DNA from: Chitinophaga ginsengisegetis
GTDB lineage: Bacteria > Bacteroidota > Bacteroidia > Chitinophagales > Chitinophagaceae
Direction of reading: 5' to 3'
Length of the DNA: 64,000 nt
Assembly (NCBI RefSeq): GCF_900168065.1
Contig: NZ_FUZZ01000001.1
Span: 2,290,623-2,354,622 of the forward strand
Shown here: one piece after another, positions 35,519 through 45,418 of the stretch
Layout: the number at the start of each line of letters is the position of its first letter
How positions within the stretch are numbered: the stretch's first letter is position 1
Translations under genes and position numbers: made by a program
The notes under the pieces: generated by a model
Told to the model about the DNA's origin: nothing
The model's database searches: none
The model's input: only the letters and a program-made list of their open reading frames with translations

Positions 35519-36748
35519 TTACTGCTTGCTGTACATGGTAACTTCGCTCATGTTTATCGAATTGGAATTATTCACCGTATGCAACACCCTGATGCGGATA
35601 TAACGTGCCGGCGGCGCCTGTGGAATGAAGTTAAATTTCATCGCTTCATTCCCGTCGTCGCCCCTGATGGCAGTAGTTAACAGCGTCCATCCCTTGCTGC
35701 TCATTTCAGCGGCCCATCCCGGATCGGTGGCCTTCAGTGAAGTAGCTGCATTGGTGATATCCGCAATGCCCCATACTTCAAATTCGGAAGGATTATTACA
35801 ACAGTTCCTGCCTGTTTCTTCGATTTGACCCAGGTTGTATAATTTGCCCATATCGAAAGTAAGGGTGCGCGGTAATGGATCGTTGGAACCATTATCATCA
35901 CTATGGAAGATGTTAGGGTAGCCCTGCGGCCCTACGCTGCCATCCCATAATTTGCTGACGCGGGTATCCGACTGGTAGATGCCCATATCATTTGGCAGGT
36001 CGTGTTCCTGGAATAAGCTTTTATCACAGGCCACCAGTTTGTAGATATCAGGAAAAGTATCGTAGCTGTTGGTATAAAAAGTATCCAATGCGCCTTTTGA
36101 AGGGATATAGGACGACTGATAAGTTACCGCCTGGCCAGCTTTATAGCCGGGTAAATTAACAGAATCCTGGTTGCCGGCAATTGTTGCTACGGCAGCCACA
36201 CCTGCGGCGTTGGTATACCTGATGCTGGTGCTGATATTAATAGTATCGGGCGTTGTAAAGAACAATGTTACAGAGCCATCGTCACGTACTTTATAAGGCG
36301 TGGCAGCGTCGGGCAGGCGGTTGTGGAGCGTGCTTTTATAAATGTTGCCGTATACATGTGCATTATCTATTTCCGTTACAATAGAGCGGTTGCCGGCCGC
36401 ATCGTAGGAATACAGAAAAAACGTATAGGCGTATTCGTTTAACCCGGTGATCAGGCAGCGCACGGTATCGGTAGGATTATGCGAGGTGGCGTTAATGGTT
36501 ATGGAGTCCTGCCGGTTGTTCCAGAACAATACGTACTTGCTGATGCTGGGGTCCGGGCTGGGCTTCCATCCTATCATCAGGCGGCCGTTGCCGGGAAACA
36601 GCGTAATACCCGATACGGTGCCGGGATACTGCACCTCCGTATTGCCGAGGAAATCCCGGAAGTCAGTTGCCTTCCGCGTACAGGCTATGAAGAAAAATAA
36701 ACCGCAAAGTGGTAAGAGGAGTTTTGCAGCTATATGATACTTTCTCAT
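35519..36748 (-). CDS. DUF4998-type lipoprotein with discoidin-like end
   Basis: 409 residues. A signal peptide with lipobox cysteine (LFFFIACTRK, Cys about 23), two fibronectin-like N-terminal modules (about 45-135, 145-230; ISKYVLFWNNRQDSI, typical of DUF4998) and a C-terminal F5/8-type-C-like domain (about 255-409; VSKLWDGSVG, LTFDMGKLYNLGQIE, ARYIRIRVLHTV). It is last in the susCD set and should sit on the cell surface and bind carbohydrate. No catalytic residues seen. Confidence 0.8.
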   Translation of the reverse strand: MRKYHIAAKLLLPLCGLFFFIACTRKATDFRDFLGNTEVQYPGTVSGITLFPGNGRLMIGWKPSPDPSISKYVLFWNNRQDSITINATSHNPTDTVRCLITGLNEYAYTFFLYSYDAAGNRSIVTEIDNAHVYGNIYKSTLHNRLPDAATPYKVRDDGSVTLFFTTPDTINISTSIRYTNAAGVAAVATIAGNQDSVNLPGYKAGQAVTYQSSYIPSKGALDTFYTNSYDTFPDIYKLVACDKSLFQEHDLPNDMGIYQSDTRVSKLWDGSVGPQGYPNIFHSDDNGSNDPLPRTLTFDMGKLYNLGQIEETGRNCCNNPSEFEVWGIADITNAATSLKATDPGWAAEMSSKGWTLLTTAIRGDDGNEAMKFNFIPQAPPARYIRIRVLHTVNNSNSINMSEVTMYSKQ

Positions 36749-36813
36749 CTCTTTATATTTTTAATAAAATAACTTTAAACAATACCGGTAAGGGAGATCA
36801 GGTAAATAATACG

Positions 36814-38067
36814 CTACCTGTTATCGCCCCAAATACTGAGCTCCATGATGTGAAAGAATTCATTACTATGCGCTGCATTAGTAACACATTCAAACCGCAT
36901 GTATCTTACTTTGGGCAGATTCAGCGAAAAGTTATATCCAAAGCCTGCGTTCCAAAAAGCCAGATCAGCATTGTTATAGGCCGGTGATACCAGTCCGGAT
37001 GGTTGCGCGGGCAAATGATAAACGCCCATATTGATCCATCCGCCGGGTGTTGCCTGTCCTAATGCCGGGAGGTTGGTGGTATCCGGCAGTATTTCGTCTA
37101 CCGGCTCATCTGCACGGCCCCACATTACCCAGGTATCGGGATTACCGTATCCCCAGAGATAATTGCCATCATCCAGGCCCCTGCCCCACATGGTAAACCT
37201 GCTCAGCTTTGCTACCTGCCCCATGTCGAATGTTACCCATTTGGGCAATGGTGCGGTGGTAGGATAAGTAGAGTGATAGCCTGGTCTGCCGAGATTATTG
37301 TCCCACATATAACGCAGCTCCCATCCAAAGCTGGAGCCGTCGTCAGAATTGAGTTTGTACACATTGAACTTTGATTTATCCATGATCGTTTCATAGATAG
37401 GTTTAATAGTAGCATACACCGTATCCGATATATTCCCGAATTCATCTGCCAGGTAGATGCCGAATTTCCTGGGGATGGTATCATAGCCCCTGATGCTGTA
37501 GTTGATATTTTCCTGGTTGGTATAGTTCTGATTTTTGATTTCCATCTTCTTTGTAGTCGCATCTTCCGTGATGGTAACTACCCCGATATTATCTTTAGCG
37601 GTGTTGGTTACACTGATGTTGATACCACCAAAATCTGCACGCATTACCACGGTAGGCAATGCCTGGAGATAAGTGGGCGTGCCGGGATGCACGGTTACTT
37701 TTACGGGATCGGACTTTACATCCGCGCGGGTAACGGTGTACAGCGTTACTGTATAATCCTGGCTTTTCGCAAAGCCGCCTACTGCGATGGTATCGGAATA
37801 AAAGGACGATTTGGTTTGCCTGCTTTTGGTATCATTGATCATGTACTCTGCCTGTACATAGAGTACATTTTTGGAATCCGGTAATGTATAGGTGATATAG
37901 GCGCCGCCGTTTTTATTGATCACCTGGATATTGGAAACCGGCTGTGGTTTTGTTTTATCGTCAGAAATTACATCATTGTATCCATCGTTTTTCTTACAGG
38001 AAAACTGGAGCATCAGTAATGTAACTACCGGTATCAACACGCGGAATATTTTATATATAGCATCCAT
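36814..38067 (-). CDS. DUF5000-type surface lipoprotein
   Basis: About 417 residues when started at ATG 38067, which gives a lipoprotein signal (LLMLQFSCKKNDG, Cys about 24); the frame runs open further upstream but overlaps susD. Middle domains are beta-sandwich-like (NIQVINKNGGAYITYTLPDS), and the C-terminal half is a galactose-binding-like domain (KWVTFDMGQVAKLSRF, YMRFECVTNAAHSN), as in DUF5000 proteins next to SusD. Together with the 409-residue lipoprotein it may hold glycan at the cell surface for the SusCD transporter. Confidence 0.82.
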   Translation of the reverse strand: MDAIYKIFRVLIPVVTLLMLQFSCKKNDGYNDVISDDKTKPQPVSNIQVINKNGGAYITYTLPDSKNVLYVQAEYMINDTKSRQTKSSFYSDTIAVGGFAKSQDYTVTLYTVTRADVKSDPVKVTVHPGTPTYLQALPTVVMRADFGGINISVTNTAKDNIGVVTITEDATTKKMEIKNQNYTNQENINYSIRGYDTIPRKFGIYLADEFGNISDTVYATIKPIYETIMDKSKFNVYKLNSDDGSSFGWELRYMWDNNLGRPGYHSTYPTTAPLPKWVTFDMGQVAKLSRFTMWGRGLDDGNYLWGYGNPDTWVMWGRADEPVDEILPDTTNLPALGQATPGGWINMGVYHLPAQPSGLVSPAYNNADLAFWNAGFGYNFSLNLPKVRYMRFECVTNAAHSNEFFHIMELSIWGDNR

Positions 38068-38117
38068 ATAAAAAATTGAAAACTGGTTTGAAATGATTTT
38101 GTCCTGCCTGGCTGTTA

Positions 38118-40028
38118 TCACCAATAAGGTGTTTGCACCAGGTTGGGATTGGTCAGCATGTCGTAGTCCTGGATAGGAAACAGGTAATCTCTTAGTCCGA
38201 ATACCGGTTGATAAACGTTTGTCACCTGGTAGAACCCCTGCGTGGTACGTTGTCTTATGTTCCATCCCTGGAAAGGTCCGTTGAGTACTGCCTGTAATTC
38301 TTTCCATCTTCTCAGGTCCCATCCTGCCTGTCCTTCAAAGGCCAGTTCTATTCTTCTTTCCTGGTGGATGATCGCTCTTAATCCTTCTTTAGAACCGTAT
38401 TTGGCGGGATTACGGGAGAAGTTGGACCATGCCTGGACTACCCCCGGCAAGCCGGCTCTTTCCCTTACCTTATCGATATAGCTGTATACTTCTGCACCCG
38501 GACCATTTACTTCATTCAGGCATTCTGCGTACAGCAGCCACAGTGCGGGTAAGCGCATGAAGGGCCAGGAGTAATTGGTTTGCACGGATGTTTGTCCGAA
38601 CGCAGTTTGCCACGGCACCAGCTTCTTTGGCCAATAGCCGGTAACGTTATAACGGGTAGGGGTATACGCAGCGAAACCATTTACGGCGTTTACATAGTTG
38701 GCGTTGTTATCGTCGGTGTTGGCGGAGCCAAACCAGGTGCTGCCATCAAAGGCTACATCGGCATAATAGCGTGCTTCGCGGTAGAAGTTACCGCGGGCGG
38801 TAGTGTAGCCTTTGCGGATATAATAGCGGTGTGCGTCGTCGCCGGCCTGTAGCTTATAACGGTTGGCGTAATCCCAGGTTCTGTCTTCGTTGATAGGCAC
38901 GCCGTTTTGTGTATAGAACAATTCCGACTGCGCCATTGGAACCGAGAAATTAGAGTACACGGCAAAACCGTTTGAAGCCGCATCCGCCGTTACTCTTGGG
39001 GAAGCCATATACTGCCAGCCGAATTGCGGATTAAGGGTCCAGATCTGTTCGGTGTTCCACTGATCGGTGAGTGCGCCCTGTATTGTTACCAGTTGCCTGG
39101 TGCTGTCGGACATATGCACAATACCACCGCTGGCCCTGAACTGGTAGATCGCTGCACCGGTGGTTACTGCAGCATCAATCGCCGCTTTGCAGGCTGTGGC
39201 GGCACGTTGCCATTTTGTGGCATCATATGCCACAGGGAAAAGACTCTGTCCTTCTTTTCCTTTGATAGATGCATAATCAGGGTTGCCGTTAAACAACGGG
39301 CTTGCCTGTGTAGCCAGCACTTCCGCCTTCACGGCTTTTGCAATTACAGCAGTAATACGGCCCGCTTCTGCGCCGGCATTCTGGATCACATCCGGCAGGT
39401 TGGGAATAGCCTGATCCAGCAGGCTCACTACATAACCAAAGCAGGAGTCCACGGATTGTTGTTTCAACCTGGTTTCTTCTGTAGGCGTATTCACTGGCAG
39501 GGCCACATCAGAAATAGGAATGGGGCCGTACATCCGGATGAGCCAGTAGTGATAGTATGCTTTCAGGAACTTCGCTTCCGCCACCCACCTGTTGCGCTGG
39601 TATTCCGGGAGATCCAGCGGCTTATCTACGTTATCGAGGAAGGTGTTGCACATGCGGATAGACTGCCACAGGTTTAAACCCATGTTATAACCATCCCAGT
39701 AGTTTAATATAGGATTGGGGCTGTTCTGCAAACCGCGCATAACGTTAAAACCGTTGTCGCCGCCGGCACCGCCGAGTGTGTTTTTATCCAGCAGGTCAAT
39801 GGGGAAAATCACTTCGCCCGAGCTGGTGAAACCCGCGTTACGCCTTACATCAGCCAGGCCCTGCATGTTGGAATAACAACCAAACAGGTAAGCCTGCGTT
39901 TCATTTGCGTTCACAAATGAGCTGTTCAGCGTAGCCACATTGTCCGGTGTTACATCTAAGTATTTTTTACAGGATACTGATAAGATGACCGGCAATACTA
40001 CCAACAATGTTCTTTTAAAAAATCTCAT
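38118..40028 (-). CDS. RagB/SusD-family nutrient-binding lipoprotein (1)
   Basis: 636 residues: lipoprotein signal (VILSVSCKKYLDV, Cys about 20), N-terminal TPR-like helices (WQSIRMCNTFLDNV, EAKFLKAYYHYWLIRMYG) and the C-terminal SusD domain (RLPALWLLYAECLNEV, ERRIELAFEGQAGWDLRRWKEL). It forms the lid of the adjacent SusC barrel and captures ligand at the surface. Its start is 19 bases after the susC stop, so both share one mRNA. Ligand unknown. Confidence 0.95.
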   Translation of the reverse strand: MRFFKRTLLVVLPVILSVSCKKYLDVTPDNVATLNSSFVNANETQAYLFGCYSNMQGLADVRRNAGFTSSGEVIFPIDLLDKNTLGGAGGDNGFNVMRGLQNSPNPILNYWDGYNMGLNLWQSIRMCNTFLDNVDKPLDLPEYQRNRWVAEAKFLKAYYHYWLIRMYGPIPISDVALPVNTPTEETRLKQQSVDSCFGYVVSLLDQAIPNLPDVIQNAGAEAGRITAVIAKAVKAEVLATQASPLFNGNPDYASIKGKEGQSLFPVAYDATKWQRAATACKAAIDAAVTTGAAIYQFRASGGIVHMSDSTRQLVTIQGALTDQWNTEQIWTLNPQFGWQYMASPRVTADAASNGFAVYSNFSVPMAQSELFYTQNGVPINEDRTWDYANRYKLQAGDDAHRYYIRKGYTTARGNFYREARYYADVAFDGSTWFGSANTDDNNANYVNAVNGFAAYTPTRYNVTGYWPKKLVPWQTAFGQTSVQTNYSWPFMRLPALWLLYAECLNEVNGPGAEVYSYIDKVRERAGLPGVVQAWSNFSRNPAKYGSKEGLRAIIHQERRIELAFEGQAGWDLRRWKELQAVLNGPFQGWNIRQRTTQGFYQVTNVYQPVFGLRDYLFPIQDYDMLTNPNLVQTPYW

Positions 40029-40047
40029 TGTTTTATATTTTTTATAC

Positions 40048-43000
40048 TTAGAAATTAAGATTTACACCCAGGTTGAATACTTTCTGGATTGGGTAGGCAA
40101 AGCCGTTACCCGCCTGCTCCGGATCCCACAGTTTGAATTTGCTGAAGGTGAGCAGATTCAGACCACTGAAGTATACGCGGAAGTTGGTTAACCGTAATGG
40201 CGCGATCCATCTTTTCGGGAGTGAATAACCCATTTCAACAGACTTCAACCGCATGAAACTTCCATCACGCAACCACCAGGTGCTGCTTTGTTCGTTGTTG
40301 GCAATGTGTGAGGTAGACAACCGCGGCCACAGGGCGTAGAGGTTCTGGTTTTCCTCCGACCAGTGATTGTCGGCGTATGCCTGTAACAACTGGGCGTTGT
40401 CTACGAATGGCGCGGTAGTTTTGGGATTAATGAAGAAGGATTCTCTTGCCAGTCCCTGGAAAAAAGCGCTCACATCGAAACTCTTATACCCGAAGGAAAA
40501 ACCGAAACCATAAATGATCTGTGGTGTGGTAGGTAAACCGATGGGCACCTGGTCGTCCTGGTTAATTACCCCATCGCCATTAATATCTCTATACTTGATA
40601 TCACCACCTTTAGGAAACTCGCTGCCAAAGTTTTGCACAGGCGAGTTGGCGGCTTCTTTGTCATCTACAAAAAGGCGTTCGGCCACATATCCAAACTGCT
40701 GGTTAACCGGGTTACCGGTAGAGAAGCGGTAAGCATATTTATATTCCGGCTCTTCAAAGTAGCGAACTTTATTATCTGTTACTGTGAGGTTGGCCATCAC
40801 CGTCAACCATATATCTTTTGAAAAATTTTGTTTGTAATCGAGATGAAGATCGAAACCTTTTGAATCCACTTTTCCGAGGTTTGCCTGGAGGTTATCGGAG
40901 GCAGAACCTTCAATACCGGCGGTAACAGGGATATAGCCGCGTCTGATCAGGATGTTGTAGCGGTTTTCGTTATATACTTCTGCGGTTACATTGAGTTTGT
41001 TGGCGATGGTCATTTCTACTGCCAGGTTGCCTTTCTTAGAGGTTTCCCAGGTTACGTCCGGGTTAGGATAAGCCTGTATGGTAGTACCTTTCAGCGTGAA
41101 GCTGTTGTTGGTGCCAAAGGTAGCACCGGGACCATTGGCATCATCCGGGGTTACGCTGGAGAGATAGAAGAAGCGTTGGTTACCGATATTATCATTCCCT
41201 ACCAGTCCATAACTGCCGCGGATCTTCAGGCGGGAAATAATTTTTGCGATGCCGCCTTCCCAGAATGATTCATTGGATACCACCCAGGCGCCGCCGATGG
41301 TGGGAAAGAAGCCCCAGCGATGTTGCGGTGCAAATCTTTCCGATCCGTTGTAACCAAAGTTAAACTCAACGAAATACTTTTTATCGAATGAATAAGTTGC
41401 CCTTCCGGAAAAACCGAGGTTGCGATAAGGTAGTGATCCTAACAAACTTCCGGCATTGCCGTAAAGCGTTTGCTGACGGGTACCTATCAGCGTTCCGCTC
41501 AGGTTACTTTTCCCGAAGTCGCGGTTATAATCTATAGCACCCTGTAAATAGATGTAGCTGTAAATGTTTTTGGCGCCTTCAGAATAACCGAGGAATTCCT
41601 GTGCCTGGCCGGGTGAGCTGTTCAGCCAGTTGAGTACATACGAATTGGCATCGGGATCGTAGCTGCCCACACCGTAATAGAACGGTTTGTAGGAGCGGCT
41701 GAGGTCAAAATAGGAATAGCGGTTGGTACTGAAAATACCTCTGAAGGTAAGCCCTTCTGTGATGAAGTTGAAGTCCTGGTTCAGCTCAAACTGCGCCGAC
41801 ATCCTGGATTCAGAAAAGTTCTTATACCCGTACATCAGGTTGGCGTAGGGGTTATTTAACAGGGAGCCATCGTTACCGTAGGCGCTGCCAAACAGGATAT
41901 GATTGGTGTTGGCATTTGCCGCATCCGGTTCATAATAGGCTGGAAATGCCACCGGACTGGTATGCAGCGCCCTGGAATACAGGTCGGTGGCCAAGCCGGA
42001 GGCATCGCTTGTAATAGGTCCCGTATAGTCGTTAAAGTTACCCCAGAGGCGCACCACTGCTTCTGTTGTTTTGGTGATTTTTACGTTCACGTTAGAGCGC
42101 AGCTGGTAGTTTTCAAACTTCATCCCGGAGTTAAAGTTATTCACCGGGTTTACCTGTAAGATGCCGTTGTCGCGGGCATAAGATCCGGCGATATAATATT
42201 TGGTAACATCTGATCCGCCCTGTACGCTGAAGTTAGCGCGTTTAGTGGTAGTTTGATCTTTGAACAATGTCTTCATCCAGTCTACCGCCGGGTATACATA
42301 CGGATTGCTGCCCGGTGCTTTATCGATAGTAGCTTTGGTAGCGAGTATGGTGTTAGGCGTGAAATACGGTGTAGCCAATGGGTTCCTGGTAGTTACGGCT
42401 TCATTGTATTGATTCATGAAAGTAATCGGGTCTGCCAGTTTGAGGTTTTGTGTGGGTGTTGAGATGGCATCTTCCAGGCGTACGCTTACCCTGGCTTTTC
42501 CCGGTTTACCTTCTTTTGTAGTAACGAGGATCACGCCGTTGGCGCCCCTGGCGCCGTACAGGGCTGCAGCACTCGCATCTTTCAAAATAGAAAAGCTGGC
42601 GATATCATCTACCTGTAAACGGGCCAGATCGTTGGCGCTCAGTTCCACGTTGTCCACAAGGATAAGCGGACTGGCGCTGTACCCGAGGGTGGTAACCCCG
42701 CGGATAAAGAACTGCGAGTTATCTGCCCCGGGCTGACCACCGCGCTGGAAGGCGATTACGCCGGCCATCTGACCGGCCAGGGCGTTGGTTAAGTTACTGG
42801 TAGGAATTTTCAGGTCCTCGGGATTAATACTGGTAACCGAGCCAACTACCGCTTCTTTTCTTTGCTTTCGGCCGAAGGCTGTTACTACTACTTCATCTAC
42901 AGAGGCGATCACACTTTTCATCCGGAGATGATAATCTTTTTGCGTGGCGTTTACCACAAACCGCTGTTCGATAAAGCCTACGAAGGTTACCTGGATGGTA

Positions 43001-43272
43001 GCGCCTACCGGTACATCAAGGATAAATTTACCATTCCGGTCGGTGGCTGTTCCGCTGGAACTTCTGCCGTTTACCGAGATGGTAGCGCCTTCCAGGGATC
43101 TGCCGGTGGTATCGGACACCGATCCGGTAATAGTTACCCGGGCCGGTGTTTGCGCATGAACGTTGCCTGCCAGCATCAACAGCAGCAGGATCAAAAGGTA
43201 GCGGGGAGTGGATAATGCCGTTGGCAAAGCGGCAGTAAATCTCTTCTTGTAGCAAGTAAATTTCCTGAACAT
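40048..43272 (-). CDS. SusC/RagA-family TonB-linked outer-membrane transporter (1)
   Basis: 1074 residues: signal peptide, carboxypeptidase-D regulatory-like domain (about 45-125, VSDTTGRSLEGATISV), TonB-box region VDEVVVTAFG, plug (RGANGVILVTTKEG, about 245-258) and a beta-barrel to the terminal Phe (NLGVNLNF). It imports a large substrate, likely an oligosaccharide, through the outer membrane using TonB energy. The 265-base 5' leader starts from a consensus promoter that overlaps a tandem repeat, probably bound by the upstream GntR-type regulator. Confidence 0.95.
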   Translation of the reverse strand: MFRKFTCYKKRFTAALPTALSTPRYLLILLLLMLAGNVHAQTPARVTITGSVSDTTGRSLEGATISVNGRSSSGTATDRNGKFILDVPVGATIQVTFVGFIEQRFVVNATQKDYHLRMKSVIASVDEVVVTAFGRKQRKEAVVGSVTSINPEDLKIPTSNLTNALAGQMAGVIAFQRGGQPGADNSQFFIRGVTTLGYSASPLILVDNVELSANDLARLQVDDIASFSILKDASAAALYGARGANGVILVTTKEGKPGKARVSVRLEDAISTPTQNLKLADPITFMNQYNEAVTTRNPLATPYFTPNTILATKATIDKAPGSNPYVYPAVDWMKTLFKDQTTTKRANFSVQGGSDVTKYYIAGSYARDNGILQVNPVNNFNSGMKFENYQLRSNVNVKITKTTEAVVRLWGNFNDYTGPITSDASGLATDLYSRALHTSPVAFPAYYEPDAANANTNHILFGSAYGNDGSLLNNPYANLMYGYKNFSESRMSAQFELNQDFNFITEGLTFRGIFSTNRYSYFDLSRSYKPFYYGVGSYDPDANSYVLNWLNSSPGQAQEFLGYSEGAKNIYSYIYLQGAIDYNRDFGKSNLSGTLIGTRQQTLYGNAGSLLGSLPYRNLGFSGRATYSFDKKYFVEFNFGYNGSERFAPQHRWGFFPTIGGAWVVSNESFWEGGIAKIISRLKIRGSYGLVGNDNIGNQRFFYLSSVTPDDANGPGATFGTNNSFTLKGTTIQAYPNPDVTWETSKKGNLAVEMTIANKLNVTAEVYNENRYNILIRRGYIPVTAGIEGSASDNLQANLGKVDSKGFDLHLDYKQNFSKDIWLTVMANLTVTDNKVRYFEEPEYKYAYRFSTGNPVNQQFGYVAERLFVDDKEAANSPVQNFGSEFPKGGDIKYRDINGDGVINQDDQVPIGLPTTPQIIYGFGFSFGYKSFDVSAFFQGLARESFFINPKTTAPFVDNAQLLQAYADNHWSEENQNLYALWPRLSTSHIANNEQSSTWWLRDGSFMRLKSVEMGYSLPKRWIAPLRLTNFRVYFSGLNLLTFSKFKLWDPEQAGNGFAYPIQKVFNLGVNLNF

Positions 43273-43721
43273 ATTAAGAGCAATTATTGGAAGAATAAAA
43301 AACCATAACGTGTATTAAAGCATCATGACGCTTCCGGATACCCAGCAGGATAAACGGCCATCATAAGTGTACGTGGCATTCAGTAATTAATGTAAAAGGG
43401 AGAAAAAGTTTATTTCATAACGTTTGCTTCATTCATTCCGTCATAACCTGGAAACTATAGTTCTATCGTAATTAATGATTGATTCTGGTATCACGTGAAA
43501 TAGGAATTTGATTCTATACTGTACTATCCTATACTATCCTATAGCAAATATATATTTTTTTCATAACCGCCAAAAGAAATGCGGGATTATTTTTTACAGC
43601 GCTGCAAAAAAAGGAAGGAAGGGTTAAATGGCAATCAGGTTAGGCTAAAACAATATCATAAGAAGCGTAAGAGATACGTTTAAGACGTATCCCTTACACA
43701 TGGAAAATTGCATAAAACGGT
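43273..43721. promoter_or_regulatory. Promoter and candidate operator of the susCD locus
   Basis: On the minus strand TATATTTG (43552-43545) with TTTTG (43575-43571) 18 bases upstream forms a consensus promoter. Directly downstream, over the expected start site, lies a perfect tandem repeat of the 10-mer TACTATCCTA (43522-43531, 43532-43541). The remaining bases show no gene. Confidence 0.6.
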
Positions 43722-44738
43722 TTATAACGACTTCCTCCTGATGAGTACAGTGGGGATTATTTCCTGGATCTTTTCGCGGGTCAGTACAAAAGCAGCGGCC
43801 TTTTCCGCCATGAGCTTGAAATCGGTGGTATAGGTGGTGATCCCGTCGAAAATCAGTTCTTTTACAATATCATCGTTGTGCGACAGGATACCGATATCCT
43901 TACCGGGCTTGAGTTTCATTTGCTTGCAATCCTTGAGCATGGTCCACAGCTCAGCGTTGTTGATAGTGAAATACACCTTTCCTTTCTCGAGGGTGCCAGG
44001 CAGGTATTCTGGCTTTATCTCACTTTTGATATTAAAATCTTTTACAAACTTCTTAAACGCCTGGAGGATCTCTATGGGGGTATCGGCTACGGGCCGGTGA
44101 TAGTACACCATTCCTTTATATTGCTTGATCACGCCTGCCAGGGCAGAAAAGGCTTTGTAGGAAGACTGCTTAAACTCCTGTGCCACATAGGAGTATTCTC
44201 CGGGAATAGGTTCGTAGCGGTCAATCATCAGGAACTTATCCATAGGTAATGCACCAAGGATACCGGCGGTTTTGTTGTGCGGAATGGGCGCCACCACGTA
44301 CATGCCATACTTCCCTTTTATGCTGTTCACGATACTTTGCAGTACCTCTATATTATTATGATGGAAGAAAATATCGATATGCACATCCTTGCCTAAGCCG
44401 GCGCGAAAAGTTTTATAGAACATTTCCTGGAAGGCATCGAATGCAAACAGTACGAGGGCGATGCGTAGGTGCTGCTTGATATTCACATTGGCCACGAAAA
44501 AGCCAACCCGGTTCCTGGGCTCTACAATCCCCCTGCTTACCAGCTCTTTATAGGCTTTTGCAATTGTTTCCCGCGCAAAACCAAACTCATTGATCAGTTC
44601 ATTTACAGAAGGCAACATATCCCCCTGTGCCAAACCTTTATTTTGTATGGCGTTTAAAATACCATTCACCAATTGTTCATGTTTGGATAATCCGCTCACC
44701 GCCTCCATCTCGTAAACCTGTTCAAATACGTGGTTCAT
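43722..44738 (-). CDS. GntR-family regulator with sugar-binding-like effector domain
   Basis: 338 residues: GntR winged helix (about 15-85; LAQGDMLPSVNELINEFGFARETIAKAYKELVSRG, split at the recognition helix RETIAKA) and a LacI/periplasmic-binding-like domain (about 95-330, IALVLFAFDAFQEMFYKTF...KYGMYVVAP). This fusion is known for sugar regulators in Bacteroidota, such as AraR-like proteins. It probably represses susCD until a monosaccharide binds. Located 449 bases before susC on the same strand. Confidence 0.88.
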   Translation of the reverse strand: MNHVFEQVYEMEAVSGLSKHEQLVNGILNAIQNKGLAQGDMLPSVNELINEFGFARETIAKAYKELVSRGIVEPRNRVGFFVANVNIKQHLRIALVLFAFDAFQEMFYKTFRAGLGKDVHIDIFFHHNNIEVLQSIVNSIKGKYGMYVVAPIPHNKTAGILGALPMDKFLMIDRYEPIPGEYSYVAQEFKQSSYKAFSALAGVIKQYKGMVYYHRPVADTPIEILQAFKKFVKDFNIKSEIKPEYLPGTLEKGKVYFTINNAELWTMLKDCKQMKLKPGKDIGILSHNDDIVKELIFDGITTYTTDFKLMAEKAAAFVLTREKIQEIIPTVLIRRKSL

Positions 44739-44912
44739 ACCGGGTTAATTAAATTGTCACTGTTAAATTGCGTTTTCAGGAAAGCAAAGCTGCTGTCCTA
44801 TTCTATACCAACAAAAATAACATTCCCTTTTTATATCTCCTGAAGAAAAAATCCGGTAAAAGTCCGGCCCTATATTCCCGTCGATTTGTTATATTCGGTC
44901 AATTTCAACAAG

Positions 44913-45359
44913 ATGGCAAAGAAACATAGTTTTGGCCCTGAAATTATAGATGGCCATATCGAAGAAAATATGCTTACCGCCAAAGTAAAGCTGGCCGCCA
45001 TACAGGAGCCCGTTTCCCTGATGATAGACCCGGAAACGGTGAGTACTGAACCGGACGACTTTGCGCCCCTGGTGGAAGAAGCAAAAAAGCTGGTGGCCTA
45101 CCTGGATAGTGGGAAGTACCAGGAAATTGTTGACGCCGTCGCAAAGGAGATCAACGAAAGCGCCTATGGGCAGCAGGATGTGCCGCCCTCTTCTGATGAA
45201 CTGACGGCCCTCATAAATGACCTTACCTTAGCAGGCATTGAAGTATTTCCGGAGGGTTTCATGCTTAATTTTATCTCTGAAAAAATCTTTCCGGGTTCGG
45301 AGATCAAAGTACAGCTGGAGGAAGACTTCTCCATTGACGACGTATCCATCTATGACTAA
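44913..45359 (+). CDS. Unknown acidic protein
   Basis: 148 residues from ATG 44913; a TTG nine codons upstream is unlikely. It is acidic, soluble, with helix PLVEEAKKLVAYLDSGKYQEIVDAVAKEI and a Glu/Asp-rich end (IKVQLEEDFSIDDVSIYD). No signal peptide or motif. Divergent from the GntR gene and convergent with susD (2). I do not recognise the family; a small immunity-like protein is possible but unsupported. Confidence 0.6.
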   Translation: MAKKHSFGPEIIDGHIEENMLTAKVKLAAIQEPVSLMIDPETVSTEPDDFAPLVEEAKKLVAYLDSGKYQEIVDAVAKEINESAYGQQDVPPSSDELTALINDLTLAGIEVFPEGFMLNFISEKIFPGSEIKVQLEEDFSIDDVSIYD

Positions 45360-45365
45360 TAAAAA

Positions 45366-45404
45366 ATGCAGATATGCAGCTACTGTGTAACTGCATATCT
45401 GCAT
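45366..45404. terminator. Perfect 14-bp inverted repeat (bidirectional terminator)
   Basis: ATGCAGATATGCAG (45366-45379) and CTGCATATCTGCAT (45391-45404) are perfect complements, between convergent genes. Confidence 0.75.
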
Positions 45405-45418
45405 AATATACCTGACAA

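Noticed and set aside
36814..38322. Longer start for the DUF5000 lipoprotein (502 codons)
   Set aside because: The extra N-terminus overlaps susD and would hide the lipoprotein signal that begins at ATG 38067.
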